From contig NZ_CATNHF010000031.1 of assembly GCF_950097975.1 (NCBI RefSeq), positions 1-64,000 of the forward strand: a DNA stretch of 64,000 nt, read 5' to 3'. The notes beneath the pieces were generated by a model. It did no database searches, was not told where the DNA came from, and worked only from the letters and a program-made list of their open reading frames with translations. Source of the stretch: Microbacterium sp. T2.11-28 (GTDB lineage: Bacteria; Actinomycetota; Actinomycetes; Actinomycetales; Microbacteriaceae). Positions 37,249 to 45,933 of this stretch are shown piece by piece (position 1 is the stretch's first letter; each line of letters opens with the position of its first letter). The position numbers and the translations under genes are program-made.

Positions 37249-37267
37249 CCCGGGCAGGAGGCCCGGG
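37249..37267 (+). promoter_or_regulatory. Hairpin 3 of the rpsM leader
   Basis: CCCGGGC (37249-37255), AGGAG loop, GCCCGGG (37261-37267). The loop is a Shine-Dalgarno-like sequence held out of the stem, about 45 nt before the rpsM start. Confidence 0.5.
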
Positions 37268-37312
37268 CACCGATTCTGCTCCACACCTCCACCTACTCCC
37301 AGGAGAAACCGC

Positions 37313-37693
37313 ATGGCACGTCTTGCCGGCGTTGACATCCCGCGCGACAAGCGCGTGGTGATCGCCCTCACGTACATCTACGGCATCGGCCGTACCCGCT
37401 CGGTCGAGATCCTCAAGACCACCGAGATCGACGAGTCGATCCGCGTCAAGGACCTCACCGACGACCAGCTCGTCGCCCTCCGCGACTACATCGAGGCCAA
37501 CTACAAGGTCGAGGGCGACCTCCGCCGCGAGGTGGCCGCCGACATCCGTCGCAAGGTCGAGATCGGCTCGTACGAGGGCCTTCGCCACCGTCGCGGCCTT
37601 CCCGTGCGCGGTCAGCGCACCAAGACGAACGCGCGTACCCGCAAGGGCCCCAAGCGCACCGTCGCCGGCAAGAAGAAGGCCGGCCGCAAGTAA
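37313..37693 (+). CDS. rpsM: 30S ribosomal protein S13
   Basis: 126 residues, standard. S13 lies in the head of the 30S subunit and makes bridges to the 50S subunit. [26 protein letters not shown] and the basic ending [35 protein letters not shown] are diagnostic. CCAGGAGAAACC is a good ribosome-binding site. First gene of the alpha-type operon, 31 nt before rpsK. Confidence 0.97.
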   Translation: MARLAGVDIPRDKRVVIALTYIYGIGRTRSVEILKTTEIDESIRVKDLTDDQLVALRDYIEANYKVEGDLRREVAADIRRKVEIGSYEGLRHRRGLPVRGQRTKTNARTRKGPKRTVAGKKKAGRK

Positions 37694-37724
37694 GCGGGCC
37701 CTGAAGGTTTAGGAGAGAATTCAC

Positions 37725-38123
37725 ATGGCACAGGCCAAGTCCGCCGCGCGCAAGCCGCGCCGCAAGGAGAAGAAGAACATCGCGCTGGGCCAGGCCCACA
37801 TCAAGTCGACGTTCAACAACACGATCGTCTCGATCACCGACCCGTCGGGCGCCGTCATCAGCTGGGCGTCCTCCGGTGGCGTGGGCTTCAAGGGCTCGCG
37901 CAAGTCGACCCCGTACGCGGCCGGCATGGCCGCCGAGTCGGCCGCCCGTCAGGCCGCCGAGCACGGTGTCAAGAAGGTCGACGTCTTCGTGAAGGGTCCC
38001 GGCTCGGGCCGCGAGACCGCGATCCGCTCGCTGCAGGCCGCCGGCCTCGAGGTGGGGTCCATCCAGGACGTCACCCCGCAGGCCCACAACGGCTGCCGCC
38101 CGCCCAAGCGCCGCCGCGTCTGA
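37725..38123 (+). CDS. rpsK: 30S ribosomal protein S11
   Basis: 132 residues, standard. S11 is on the platform and contacts mRNA at the E site. [44 protein letters not shown] and the ending [18 protein letters not shown] are conserved. TTTAGGAGAGAATTCAC precedes ATG. rpsD, often next, is absent; rpoA follows after a 115-nt gap. Confidence 0.97.
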   Translation: MAQAKSAARKPRRKEKKNIALGQAHIKSTFNNTIVSITDPSGAVISWASSGGVGFKGSRKSTPYAAGMAAESAARQAAEHGVKKVDVFVKGPGSGRETAIRSLQAAGLEVGSIQDVTPQAHNGCRPPKRRRV

Positions 38124-38131
38124 TTTCCGGC

Positions 38132-38164
38132 TGCCGGGGCCGCCGTCCGCGGTGAGTCCCGGCA
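38132..38164 (+). terminator. Hairpin between rpsK and rpoA
   Basis: TGCCGGG (38132-38138) pairs with CCCGGCA (38158-38164) around a GC-rich interior. It may reduce read-through into rpoA; no T-run follows. Confidence 0.35.
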
Positions 38165-38238
38165 TCCGCCTTGAACAACTCAACATCTCAGAACACCCAC
38201 GTGTCATATAGCGGGCACGTGACTGAAAGGAACACATA

Positions 38239-39228
38239 GTGCTCATCGCACAGCGTCCCACTCTGACCGAGGAGAAGATCGGCGAGTTCCGCAGCCGCTT
38301 CGTCATCGAGCCGCTGGAGCCCGGCTTCGGCTACACGATCGGCAACGCGCTGCGTCGCAGCCTGCTCTCCTCGATCCCCGGTGCCGCCGTCACCAGCATC
38401 CGCATCGACGGCGTGCTGCACGAGTTCAGCACCATCCCGGGTGTGAAGGAGGATGTCACCGAGATCATCCTCAACATCAAGCAGCTCGTCGTGTCGAGCG
38501 AGCGCGACGAGCCGATCACGGCGTACCTGCGCAAGACCGGTGCCGGTGAGGTCACGGCCGCCGACATCTCCGCTCCCGCCGGCGTCGAGGTCCACAACCC
38601 CGAGCTGGTCATCGCGACCCTCAACGACAGCGCCCGCTTCGAGCTGGAGCTCACGATCGAGCGCGGTCGCGGCTACGTGTCGGCCACGCAGAACCGCAAC
38701 GAGTACGCCGAGGCCGGCCAGATCCCGATCGACTCGATCTACTCGCCGGTGCTCAAGGTCAGCTACCGCGTCGACGCCACCCGTGCCGGTGAGCGCACCG
38801 ACTTCGACAAGCTCGTGCTGGACGTCGAGAGCAAGCCGTCGATCGCCCCGCGCGACGCCGTCGCCTCGGCCGGTCGCACGCTCACCGAGCTGTTCGGTCT
38901 CGCCCGCGAGCTGAACGTCGAGGCCGAGGGCATCGAGATCGGCCCCGCGCCGGTCGAGCAGGTGCTCACCAACGAGCTGTCGATGCCGATCGAGGACCTG
39001 GACCTGTCGGTGCGGTCGTACAACTGCCTCAAGCGCGAGGGCATCAACACGGTGTCCGAGCTCGTCGCCCTGTCGGAGACGCAGCTCATGAACATCCGCA
39101 ACTTCGGTCAGAAGTCGGTCGACGAGGTGCGCGACAAGCTCGTCTCGCTCGGCCTGTCGCTGAAGGACTCGGTCCCCGGGTTCGACGGCGCGCACTTCTA
39201 CGGCGGCTACGACGACGAGACCCTCTGA
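38239..39228 (+). CDS. rpoA: RNA polymerase alpha subunit
   Basis: 329 residues. Alpha dimerises to nucleate RNA polymerase assembly, and its C-terminal domain binds UP elements and activators. The N-terminal domain ([44 protein letters not shown]) and C-terminal helix-hairpin domain ([24 protein letters not shown]...[21 protein letters not shown]) are complete. GTG 38239 with AAAGGAACACATA upstream. 57 nt before rplQ. Confidence 0.97.
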   Translation: MLIAQRPTLTEEKIGEFRSRFVIEPLEPGFGYTIGNALRRSLLSSIPGAAVTSIRIDGVLHEFSTIPGVKEDVTEIILNIKQLVVSSERDEPITAYLRKTGAGEVTAADISAPAGVEVHNPELVIATLNDSARFELELTIERGRGYVSATQNRNEYAEAGQIPIDSIYSPVLKVSYRVDATRAGERTDFDKLVLDVESKPSIAPRDAVASAGRTLTELFGLARELNVEAEGIEIGPAPVEQVLTNELSMPIEDLDLSVRSYNCLKREGINTVSELVALSETQLMNIRNFGQKSVDEVRDKLVSLGLSLKDSVPGFDGAHFYGGYDDETL

Positions 39229-39285
39229 GCGGATACCGGCTCCGCCCGGGTCTCTCGCTGACACTTTTCTACTGGAGTAACTGAC

Positions 39286-39846
39286 ATGCCCAAGCCCACC
39301 AAGGGTCCCCGCCTCGGAGGCGGCCCCGCCCACGAGCGCCTTCTGCTTGCGAACCTCGCCGCGGCGCTGTTCACGCACAAGTCGATCAAGACCACCGAGA
39401 CCAAGGCCAAGCGCCTGCGTCCGCTCGCCGAGCGCCTCATCACCTTCGCCAAGCGCGGCGACCTGCACGCCCGCCGCCGGGTGCTGTCGGTCATCGGCGA
39501 CAAGGAGGTCGTGCACGTCCTCTTCGCCGAGATCGCGCCGCTCGTCGCCGAGCGTGAGGGCGGCTACACCCGCATCACGAAGGTCGGCAACCGCAAGGGC
39601 GACAACGCCCCCATGGCCGTGATCGAGCTCGTCCTCGAGCCCGTCAACCCGAAGCCGAAGTCGGCGAAGAAGTCGGCCGCGCAGGCCGCTCCCGCCGCCG
39701 CCCCCGTCGAGGAGGCTCCGGTCGAGGAGGAGACCCCCGCCGCCGAGTCCGCCGATGCCGGTGCGGAGTCGCAGGAGGAGGGCGCCGCTGCCGAGGCGAC
39801 CGCGGAGGACGCCGTCGAGGCGCCCGCCGAGGAGAAGTCGGAGTAA
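39286..39846 (+). CDS. rplQ: 50S ribosomal protein L17, with acidic C-terminal extension
   Basis: 186 residues where about 120-130 is usual. The core ([52 protein letters not shown]) ends near residue 123. The last 60 or so residues are Ala/Glu/Pro-rich and strongly acidic, the opposite charge to the tails on L15 and S17. ACTGGAGTAACTGAC gives the ribosome-binding site. Followed by a strong terminator. Confidence 0.94.
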   Translation: MPKPTKGPRLGGGPAHERLLLANLAAALFTHKSIKTTETKAKRLRPLAERLITFAKRGDLHARRRVLSVIGDKEVVHVLFAEIAPLVAEREGGYTRITKVGNRKGDNAPMAVIELVLEPVNPKPKSAKKSAAQAAPAAAPVEEAPVEEETPAAESADAGAESQEEGAAAEATAEDAVEAPAEEKSE

Positions 39847-39864
39847 CACCCGCCGCATCGCGTC

Positions 39865-39898
39865 ACGAAGCCCGCACCCTCCGAGGTGCGGGCTTCGT
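39865..39898 (+). terminator. Terminator after rplQ
   Basis: A perfect 14-bp stem, ACGAAGCCCGCACC (39865-39878) with GGTGCGGGCTTCGT (39885-39898), loop CTCCGA. Confidence 0.8.
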
Positions 39899-39902
39899 CG
39901 CG

Positions 39903-39975
39903 TTCCGGGCCGGGGCGGCGGCTTCCGGGCCGGGGCGGCGGCTTCCGGGCCGGGGCGGCGGCTTCCGGGCCGGGG
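39903..39975. repeat. 20-bp tandem repeat
   Basis: Unit TTCCGGGCCGGGGCGGCGGC in three perfect head-to-tail copies (39903, 39923, 39943) and a 13-bp fourth part copy. It lies just after the rplQ terminator. Confidence 0.9.
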
Positions 39976-40019
39976 TGCGGGCGGATCGCCGCCGGAGCCG
40001 CGCCGTCACAGCCCCCGGG

Positions 40020-40025
40020 TAGGCT
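40020..40025 (+). promoter_or_regulatory. -10 box, leaderless start of the tandem GNAT gene
   Basis: TAGGCT ends 6 nt before GTG 40032. Confidence 0.65.
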
Positions 40026-40031
40026 GGCGCG

Positions 40032-41075
40032 GTGAACGCCGCGCAGAACCTGACCGAGCGGATCGGCCCCGCCCCCGCCCCTGTGCTCCCCGAGCACGAT
40101 GCGATCGCCCTCTGGCGCACCGCGACCGCCGATGACGTCGACGTCATCCACGGCATCCACGCGGCCGCCGACGCCGTCGACCACCCGACCTGGGTCACGC
40201 CGCGAGAGGACATCGCCGACACGTTCGAGCTGAGCCACATCGACCACACCCGCGACACGATCATCGGCTTCACCGCCGACGGCACCGCGGTCGTCTTCTC
40301 CAGCGCGTTCCTCCACCCCTCGCGGGCCGGCACCCTGACGGTGCACATCGGCGGTGCCGTGCACCCGCAGTGGCGCCGGCGCGGCATCGGGTCGGCAGCC
40401 CTCGGGTGGAGCCACGCGCGGGCACGGGAGCAGCTCGCGGAGGTCGCCCCCACGCTGGGCCCGGGGGAGTGGGAGCTGGAGATCAAGGTGTACGCGGAGG
40501 AATCCACTCCCGACGTCATCGCGATCGCCGAGCCCCTGGGATTCGCCGTCGAGCGCTGGTTCACGACCATGGTGCGCGACATGGCGGAGGCCGTCCCCAC
40601 GCCGCCCGCGGTCGACGGCGCGACGATCGTGCCGTACAGCCCCGAACGCGCGCTCGACGTGCTCGCGGCGCGCAACGACGCCTTCCGCGACCACTGGGGG
40701 AGCCTGCCCACCAGCGAGGAGAGCTGGCGCAAGTTCGTGGACGGCGAGTTCCTGCGTCCCGATCTCTCGCGTCTGGCACTCGACGCGGACGGTGCGGTCA
40801 TCGCCCTGTGCCTGGCGTCGGTCAACGAGGCCGACTGGGAGGCACTGGGCGCCACCCACGCCTACATCGATCTCATCGGCGTCGTACGGGCGCACCGTCG
40901 CCGCGGTCTCGCGCCGGCGGTGATCGCCGCGTCTCTGGAGGCGATCGGGCAGGCCGGCCTGCAGAAGGCGGTCCTCGACGTGGACACCGCGAGCCCCACC
41001 GGCGCCAACACCCTGTACGAGGGCCTCGGGTTCTCGGCCACCGAGCGGTCGCTGGCCCTCGTCCACCGTCTCTGA
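40032..41075 (+). CDS. Tandem-GNAT acetyltransferase, mycothiol synthase (MshD)-like
   Basis: 347 residues with two GNAT folds in one chain. The first has an acetyl-CoA loop VHPQWRRRGIGSAALGW (about 113-129); the second VVRAHRRRGLAPAVIAASLEAIG with VDTASPTGANTLYEGLGF near the end. This double arrangement is that of MshD, which acetylates Cys-GlcN-Ins in the last step of mycothiol synthesis. MshD proper is somewhat shorter, so a related acetyltransferase of other substrate is possible. Leaderless GTG at 40032. Confidence 0.7.
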   Translation: MNAAQNLTERIGPAPAPVLPEHDAIALWRTATADDVDVIHGIHAAADAVDHPTWVTPREDIADTFELSHIDHTRDTIIGFTADGTAVVFSSAFLHPSRAGTLTVHIGGAVHPQWRRRGIGSAALGWSHARAREQLAEVAPTLGPGEWELEIKVYAEESTPDVIAIAEPLGFAVERWFTTMVRDMAEAVPTPPAVDGATIVPYSPERALDVLAARNDAFRDHWGSLPTSEESWRKFVDGEFLRPDLSRLALDADGAVIALCLASVNEADWEALGATHAYIDLIGVVRAHRRRGLAPAVIAASLEAIGQAGLQKAVLDVDTASPTGANTLYEGLGFSATERSLALVHRL

Positions 41076-41111
41076 CGGGCCGAGGCTCCGCCCTCTCGGG
41101 CCGCAGTGCGG

Positions 41112-41118
41112 TAAGACT
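41112..41118 (+). promoter_or_regulatory. -10-like box before the sugar kinase gene
   Basis: TAAGACT ends 7 nt before ATG 41126; likely leaderless or nearly so. Confidence 0.45.
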
Positions 41119-41125
41119 GGATGCC

Positions 41126-42010
41126 ATGGACACCCGCGCGCTCGTCATCGGTGAGGCCCTGATCGACATCGTCGAGGGAGCGGAGGTGCGGGAGCTCGTC
41201 GGCGGCAGCCCCGCCAACGTCGCGGTGGGCCTCGCGCGGCAGGGGCACGACGTGCAGCTGCTCACCCGCATCGGTCGCGACCCCCGTGGTGAGCGCATCG
41301 CCGAGCACGTCGCCTCGGCCGGTGTCGCCCTCACCGCCGCCTCGTGGGGCGCGGCCGCCACCTCCACGGCGCGGGCGCGGCTGCAGGCGGACGGCTCGGC
41401 GGAGTACGAGTTCGACATCGACTGGACGGTCCCCGAGCCCGGTCTCGACGGGATCGCGCTCGTCCATTCCGGTTCGATCGCCCTGTTCCTCGAGCCGGGC
41501 GGCGGGACCGTGATCGACACGCTGCAGCGCGCGTCCGGATCGGCGCTGGTCACCGTCGACCCCAACATCCGCCCCGCGCTCGTCGGTGAGCGGGGCGCGG
41601 CGCTCGACCGGTTCGTCCTGGCGGCGCGCGCGGCCGACCTCGTCAAGCTGAGCGATGAGGACGCCGCGTGGCTCTATCCGGGACTCCTCCCCGAGCAGGT
41701 GCTGTCCGAGATCGCCACGCAGGGTCCGCGGGTGGTCGTCATCACGCGCGGGGGCGAGGGGGCGATCGCGCTCGGTCCGGCCGGTGTCGTGGAGGTGCCC
41801 GCGATCTCCGTCGAGGTGGTCGACACCATCGGGGCGGGCGACGCGTACATGGCGAGCCTGATCTCGAGCATGCTCGACGACGCGGAGCTGCTCGCCTCGC
41901 CCGTCTCCCTCGAGCGCGCCCTGCGGCGCGCTGCCGTCACCGCCGGGATCACGGTCTCGCGCGCGGGGGCCAACCCGCCCCGGCGCGCGGAGGTCGACGC
42001 CGCGTTCTGA
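41126..42010 (+). CDS. PfkB-family carbohydrate kinase
   Basis: 294 residues with the ribokinase fold. GGSPANVAVGLARQGHDVQLLTRIGRDPRGERI is the first PfkB signature, and VDTIGAGDAYMASLIS is the second, holding the catalytic Asp and anion hole. Similar proteins are annotated fructokinases; the true substrate may be fructose, ribose or another sugar. No transporter or sugar enzyme lies beside it. Start ATG 41126 gives MDTRALVIGEALIDIVEG. Confidence 0.85.
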   Translation: MDTRALVIGEALIDIVEGAEVRELVGGSPANVAVGLARQGHDVQLLTRIGRDPRGERIAEHVASAGVALTAASWGAAATSTARARLQADGSAEYEFDIDWTVPEPGLDGIALVHSGSIALFLEPGGGTVIDTLQRASGSALVTVDPNIRPALVGERGAALDRFVLAARAADLVKLSDEDAAWLYPGLLPEQVLSEIATQGPRVVVITRGGEGAIALGPAGVVEVPAISVEVVDTIGAGDAYMASLISSMLDDAELLASPVSLERALRRAAVTAGITVSRAGANPPRRAEVDAAF

Positions 42011-42043
42011 CGGCGACGGCGCGAGCGGGCGAGCCGCCGTCGG

Positions 42044-42049
42044 TAGGCT
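42044..42049 (+). promoter_or_regulatory. -10 box, leaderless start of truA
   Basis: TAGGCT ends 6 nt before GTG 42056. Confidence 0.65.
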
Positions 42050-42055
42050 GACGGG

Positions 42056-42892
42056 GTGCGGCTGCGTCTCGATATCGCCTACGACGGCACGGACTTCCGC
42101 GGCTGGGCGCGCCAGCCGGGGCTGCGGACCGTGCAGGGCACGCTCGAGGGCGCCGTGGCGCGGATCCTCGGCGGAGAGCCCCGCCTGGTCGTAGCGGGCC
42201 GCACGGATGCCGGCGTCCACGCGACCGGCCAGGTCGCCCACCTGGACCTGACCGAGGCGCAGCTCCGGCGGCTCGACGCCGCGCGCAACCCCGCGCCGGA
42301 GGCTCTCGCGGCGCGATTGACGGGCATCCTCGGGCAGTATCCGGACGTCGTCGTGCGGCGCACGTCGGCGGCGCCGGAGGGGTTCGACGCCCGCTTCTCG
42401 GCGGTCTGGCGTCGCTACGCGTACCGCGTGGCCGACCGCGTGAGCGGGTACGACCCGCTCGCGCGCGCCCGCACGACGAGCGTCGCGGCCGACCTGGACG
42501 TCGAGGCCATGGACGCCGCGGCCCGCTCGCTGATCGGGCTCCACGACTTCGCCGCGTACTGCAAGTGGCGCGAGGAGGCGACCACCATCCGCACGCTCCT
42601 GGAGTTCGACTGGCACCGCGACGAGGACGGCATCCTCCTCGCCAACGTGAAGGCGGACGCCTTCTGCCACAGCATGGTGCGCGCCCTCGTGGGGGCCTGC
42701 GTGGCGGTCGGGCAGGGCAGGCTCGGCATCGCCGACGTGGCCGAGATCCGCGACGCGCGCGAGCGCACCAGCGAGACCAAGGTGCTCGCCGCCCGCGGGC
42801 TCACCCTCACCGAGGTCGGCTACCCCGCCGACGAGCTGCTGGCAGACCGCGCCGAGCAGACGCGCAGACGGCGCTCGCTCGACGGGGACTGA
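42056..42892 (+). CDS. truA: tRNA pseudouridine synthase A
   Basis: 278 residues. Makes pseudouridine at positions 38-40 of the tRNA anticodon stem. RLRLDIAYDGTDFRGWARQPGLRTVQGTLE at the start, catalytic Asp51 in AGRTDAGVHATGQVAH, and later FHRHMVR-like motif FCHSMVRALVGACVAVGQG. The GTG start is leaderless. truA often follows rplQ; here two genes lie between. Confidence 0.93.
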   Translation: MRLRLDIAYDGTDFRGWARQPGLRTVQGTLEGAVARILGGEPRLVVAGRTDAGVHATGQVAHLDLTEAQLRRLDAARNPAPEALAARLTGILGQYPDVVVRRTSAAPEGFDARFSAVWRRYAYRVADRVSGYDPLARARTTSVAADLDVEAMDAAARSLIGLHDFAAYCKWREEATTIRTLLEFDWHRDEDGILLANVKADAFCHSMVRALVGACVAVGQGRLGIADVAEIRDARERTSETKVLAARGLTLTEVGYPADELLADRAEQTRRRRSLDGD

Positions 42893-42942
42893 CACCGGCG
42901 GAACGCAGAGTCAACCCCGAGGGCGGTCACAGGTGGGCGGCA

Positions 42943-42948
42943 TAGGCT
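42943..42948 (+). promoter_or_regulatory. -10 box of the EEP-fold gene
   Basis: TAGGCT, 10 nt before ATG 42959, predicting a leader of only a few nt. GTG 42950 is too close to be used. Confidence 0.5.
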
Positions 42949-42958
42949 GGTGGGCGGC

Positions 42959-43636
42959 ATGAAGGTCATCTCGTACAACCTCAACAAGCACAAGGCCGCC
43001 CACGAGCTCGAGCAGCTGGTCGATGCGCACGCGGCCGACATCTTGTGCCTGCAGGAAGCCGTCAGCGACGACCTGCCCGCGCAGATCGCGGGACTGCGGC
43101 TGGCGGAGGCGACGGTGCGCAACCGCCTCGGGCTGGCCGTGTACCACCGCGAGAACACCTACACGGCGCTCGAGGTCCGCTCGATGGCCCTCAAGAAGTC
43201 GCTCCACGACCGCGTGCTCAAGCCCGCCGAGGAGCGGATGCTGGGGGTGCGGATGCGCGACATCGACCACGGGCAGGAGTTCCTCGTCGCGAGCTTCCAC
43301 GCGGCGCCGCTGACGGCGCTGAACTCGCTCCGCCGCAAGCAGATCCATGCGGCGCTCGCCGAGTTGAGCAAGCTGGGGGTGGGCCTGCCGATCCTCATGG
43401 TGGGCGACTACAACTACCCGGTGTTCAAGGAGAGCCTCAGCCAGCGGATCCGCGACGCGGGCTACGAGCTCACGCTCAGCGACGCGCGCACCTACACGCG
43501 GTACAAGTTCTTCCGCGGCCACTACGACTTCGCCACGAGCGTCGGGGTCTCGATCGCGTCGATCACGACGCTGCCGCAGGGCAGCAGCGATCACCTCCCG
43601 ATCCTCATCGACGCCGAGCTCACCCCGCGCCGCTGA
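42959..43636 (+). CDS. Endonuclease/exonuclease/phosphatase-fold protein
   Basis: 225 residues. The EEP-fold active-site pieces are present in order: SYNLNKHK (Asn), ILCLQEAV (metal-binding Glu), VGDYNYP (Asp, Asn) and SSDHLPILI (Asp-His) at the end. The family covers DNA-repair nucleases, phosphodiesterases and sphingomyelinases. No signal peptide, so cytoplasmic. Substrate unknown. Confidence 0.8.
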   Translation: MKVISYNLNKHKAAHELEQLVDAHAADILCLQEAVSDDLPAQIAGLRLAEATVRNRLGLAVYHRENTYTALEVRSMALKKSLHDRVLKPAEERMLGVRMRDIDHGQEFLVASFHAAPLTALNSLRRKQIHAALAELSKLGVGLPILMVGDYNYPVFKESLSQRIRDAGYELTLSDARTYTRYKFFRGHYDFATSVGVSIASITTLPQGSSDHLPILIDAELTPRR

Positions 43637-43751
43637 TTCCCTCGGCCCGGGACCCTCGTCGGCCGGGTTTTCACGGTCGGCCCCGGGTGCCGCGCGGAGC
43701 CTGCGAGGCGTAGCGTGGAGGGGCAGCTGGATCCCAACGGAGGGACGGGCC

Positions 43752-44594
43752 ATGAACGACACGATCATCGTCGCAGTGACGGCAGCACCGGTGACGGCGC
43801 GGGCCGTGGAGTGGGCCGTGGCCCGCGCGGTGGAGCGCAGACAGCGGATCGAGCTCGTCAGCGTCGTCGGGGGCGTGGTCGGCGCGGTCGGCGAGGCCGA
43901 CGTCCTGTCCGAGGCGATGGAGCGGGCGCGTTCGACCCTGCAGGAGCACGAGGCCGTGGTCGCGGCCGCCGGGGTGCCGGTGACGATCCGCGTGGACAGC
44001 GGCAACCCCGTCGCACACCTGATCGCCGCGAGCGCGGGGGCGGCGCTGATGGTGATCGGGAGCGACTACCGCGGACCGGGCAACGGTCGCCCGCGGGGTG
44101 CGCACGGCGTGCGGATCGCGGCCGGAGCGAGGTGTCCCGTCGTCGTCGTGCCCGACGTCGACCGCACCGGATGCCGCGGCGTCGTCGTCGGGGTGGACGG
44201 CTCCGAGGTGTCGGAGAAGGCGGTGCGGTTCGCCGCGGCGGAGGCGGACCGTCTTCGCGAGCCGCTGATCGCGGTGAGCGTGTGGACGCCCCTCCACGCA
44301 CCGCGCAACGACCTGGCGGTGTATCCCGAGCTCTACCTCACGAACATGGCCGCCGCGACCGAGGAGATCCTCGCCCTGGCGATGGCGGGCATCGCCGCCG
44401 ACTACCCCGACCTGGAGGTCCAGCGGCGGGTGGAGCGCGGCTATCCGGCGCAGGTGCTCAACGAGATCGCGACGACGGCGCGCCTCGCCGTCGTCGGCAC
44501 CCACGGCCGGGGCGCGGTCGCCCGGTTCCTGCTGGGCTCGATCAGCCAGGAGGTGCTCACACGCCTCGCCACGGTCACCGCCGTGGTGCGCTGA
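43752..44594 (+). CDS. Tandem universal stress protein
   Basis: 280 residues with two UspA domains (about 1-140 and 141-280). The second has the ATP-binding G-2x-G-9x-G-S pattern (GTHGRGAVARFLLGS). The first is less complete. Likely cytoplasmic ATP-binding stress protein of unknown target. A -10-like TAGCGT (43711-43716) and AGGGA before the ATG suggest a leadered mRNA, unlike several neighbours. It converges on the CAP-domain gene 16 bp away. Confidence 0.85.
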   Translation: MNDTIIVAVTAAPVTARAVEWAVARAVERRQRIELVSVVGGVVGAVGEADVLSEAMERARSTLQEHEAVVAAAGVPVTIRVDSGNPVAHLIAASAGAALMVIGSDYRGPGNGRPRGAHGVRIAAGARCPVVVVPDVDRTGCRGVVVGVDGSEVSEKAVRFAAAEADRLREPLIAVSVWTPLHAPRNDLAVYPELYLTNMAAATEEILALAMAGIAADYPDLEVQRRVERGYPAQVLNEIATTARLAVVGTHGRGAVARFLLGSISQEVLTRLATVTAVVR

Positions 44595-44610
44595 GGGTGT
44601 CGCCGGCCCG

Positions 44611-45639
44611 TCAGCGCGCGTAGCCCGTCTTGGCCGACGTGCGCGTCGCCGTGGCGTAGCCCGCCTTCTTCCCCGTCACCTTGACGGTCAGCGTGTGCCC
44701 GCGGTCCGCCTTGGTGAGCACGTAGGTCTTCCCCGTGGCTCCCGAGATCGCGACCCCGCCGCGGTACCAGCGGTAGGAGTATGTCGTCCCCGTGGTCCAC
44801 TGACCGCGGATCGCCTCGACCCGCTGTCCCACGGCGACGGTGCCCGCGATGCGGGGGGTGACCGTCGAGAGGGTGCTGAGCTTCGCGATCTCGCGGGTCG
44901 GGTTCGAGACGCGGGCGGTGGGGGCGTAGCCCGTCTTGCTCCCGGTGACCTTCACCTTGAGGACCTTGCCCGCGTCGGTGGACTTCGGCGTGTAGGTCTT
45001 CGAGGTGGCGCCCGAGACCGAGGTGCCGTCGGCGTACCACTGGTAGCGGAGGGTCGTGCCGGTGGTCCAGGTGCCCGTCTTGGCGGTCAGGGTGATGCCC
45101 GCCTTCGGCGTGCCGCTGATCGCGGGCGTGCTCGTGGCCAGCGTCTTGTAGCCGCCGAAGACCTGCGTGTAGTACGGGCGGCCGGCGTCGCTGCACGCCA
45201 CGCCGATGCCGATGTGCGTGAACGAGGTGCGCAGGATGTTGGCGCGGTGGCCGGGGCTGTCCAGCCACGCACGGGTCACGCTCGTCGGAGCGTAGCCGTA
45301 GGCGACGTTCTCGCCGGCGGCCGACCATCCGGCGGGGATCTGCGACGTGTAGTCCGGGTTGTGGCTCATCGTCTCGCGGGCCGCCTGCTTCTGCGACCAC
45401 TTGATGGCCACGGAGTGCATGGCGGAGTTGGCCGTGAGCGGCTTGACCCCGACGCGCCCGCGGGCGGCGTTGACATCGGCGAGGATGCGCGCCTGGACCT
45501 GGGCGACGGTCAGAGACGACGTGCAGGACGTGGCACCGGTGGCGGCGGGGGCGGGGGCGACGGCGCCGATGAGCGCCAGCACCAGTGCCGCCGCCGCCCC
45601 GGCGGCGACGCCGAGGCGTCGCCGAGGGCGACTGGACAT
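44611..45639 (-). CDS. Secreted CAP-domain protein with two Ig-like repeats
   Basis: 342 residues. A signal peptide (1-35) is followed by a CAP/SCP domain (about 40-160): AMHSVAIKWSQKQAARETMSHN, GENVAYGY, SPGHRANILRTSF. Two Ig-like repeats follow of about 80 residues each, sharing GTWTTGTTLRYQWY.../GQWTTGTTYSYRWY... and YTPKSTDAGKVLKVKVTG.../YVLTKADRGHTLTVKVTG. ATG 45639 has GGAGG 5 nt upstream. Such proteins are extracellular, of unclear activity; the repeats probably bind cell wall or other protein. Confidence 0.8.
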   Translation of the reverse strand: MSSRPRRRLGVAAGAAAALVLALIGAVAPAPAATGATSCTSSLTVAQVQARILADVNAARGRVGVKPLTANSAMHSVAIKWSQKQAARETMSHNPDYTSQIPAGWSAAGENVAYGYAPTSVTRAWLDSPGHRANILRTSFTHIGIGVACSDAGRPYYTQVFGGYKTLATSTPAISGTPKAGITLTAKTGTWTTGTTLRYQWYADGTSVSGATSKTYTPKSTDAGKVLKVKVTGSKTGYAPTARVSNPTREIAKLSTLSTVTPRIAGTVAVGQRVEAIRGQWTTGTTYSYRWYRGGVAISGATGKTYVLTKADRGHTLTVKVTGKKAGYATATRTSAKTGYAR

Positions 45640-45933
45640 GTGATCCTCCGGGGGGAAAGGATGCTTCTTCTGCACAGTGGTATCACACGTCACATGCGAC
45701 ACGCCAATCACAATCACCCCAAAAGGCGGGTTCTGGGTGTATCTGCCCGCGGTTCAGCCCCTCGTGTGGCGTCTCCGGCGGATCTGACGTAGACTCGATC
45801 CTTGGTGTCCGGCTCAGCTGACCCGGCATCACGAACGTGAGCCCTCCACTGGCGCCCTTCGACCGTCACCCGGCGAAGCGCCCCGGAGTGGGATTCACGA
45901 ACCTCTCCGTTCGATCAAGAAAGCAGCACTACT
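45640..45933. other. Gap between the CAP gene and rplM
   Basis: 294 bp with no gene recognised. It contains the CAP gene ribosome-binding site and the rplM promoter. Confidence 0.6.
45767..45795 (+). promoter_or_regulatory. Promoter of rplM-rpsI
   Basis: -10 TAGACT (45790-45795), identical to the S10 operon -10, with a weak -35 TGGCGT 17 nt upstream. Leader about 130 nt. Confidence 0.55.

Noticed and set aside
39903-39975. Tandem repeat as a CRISPR array
   Set aside because: No spacers; the units are directly adjacent and no cas gene is near.
43646-43671. CCCGG/CCGGG stem followed by TTTT as a terminator after the EEP-fold gene
   Set aside because: Only 5 bp of stem with an 11-12 nt loop; too weak to call, although the T-run is unusual here.
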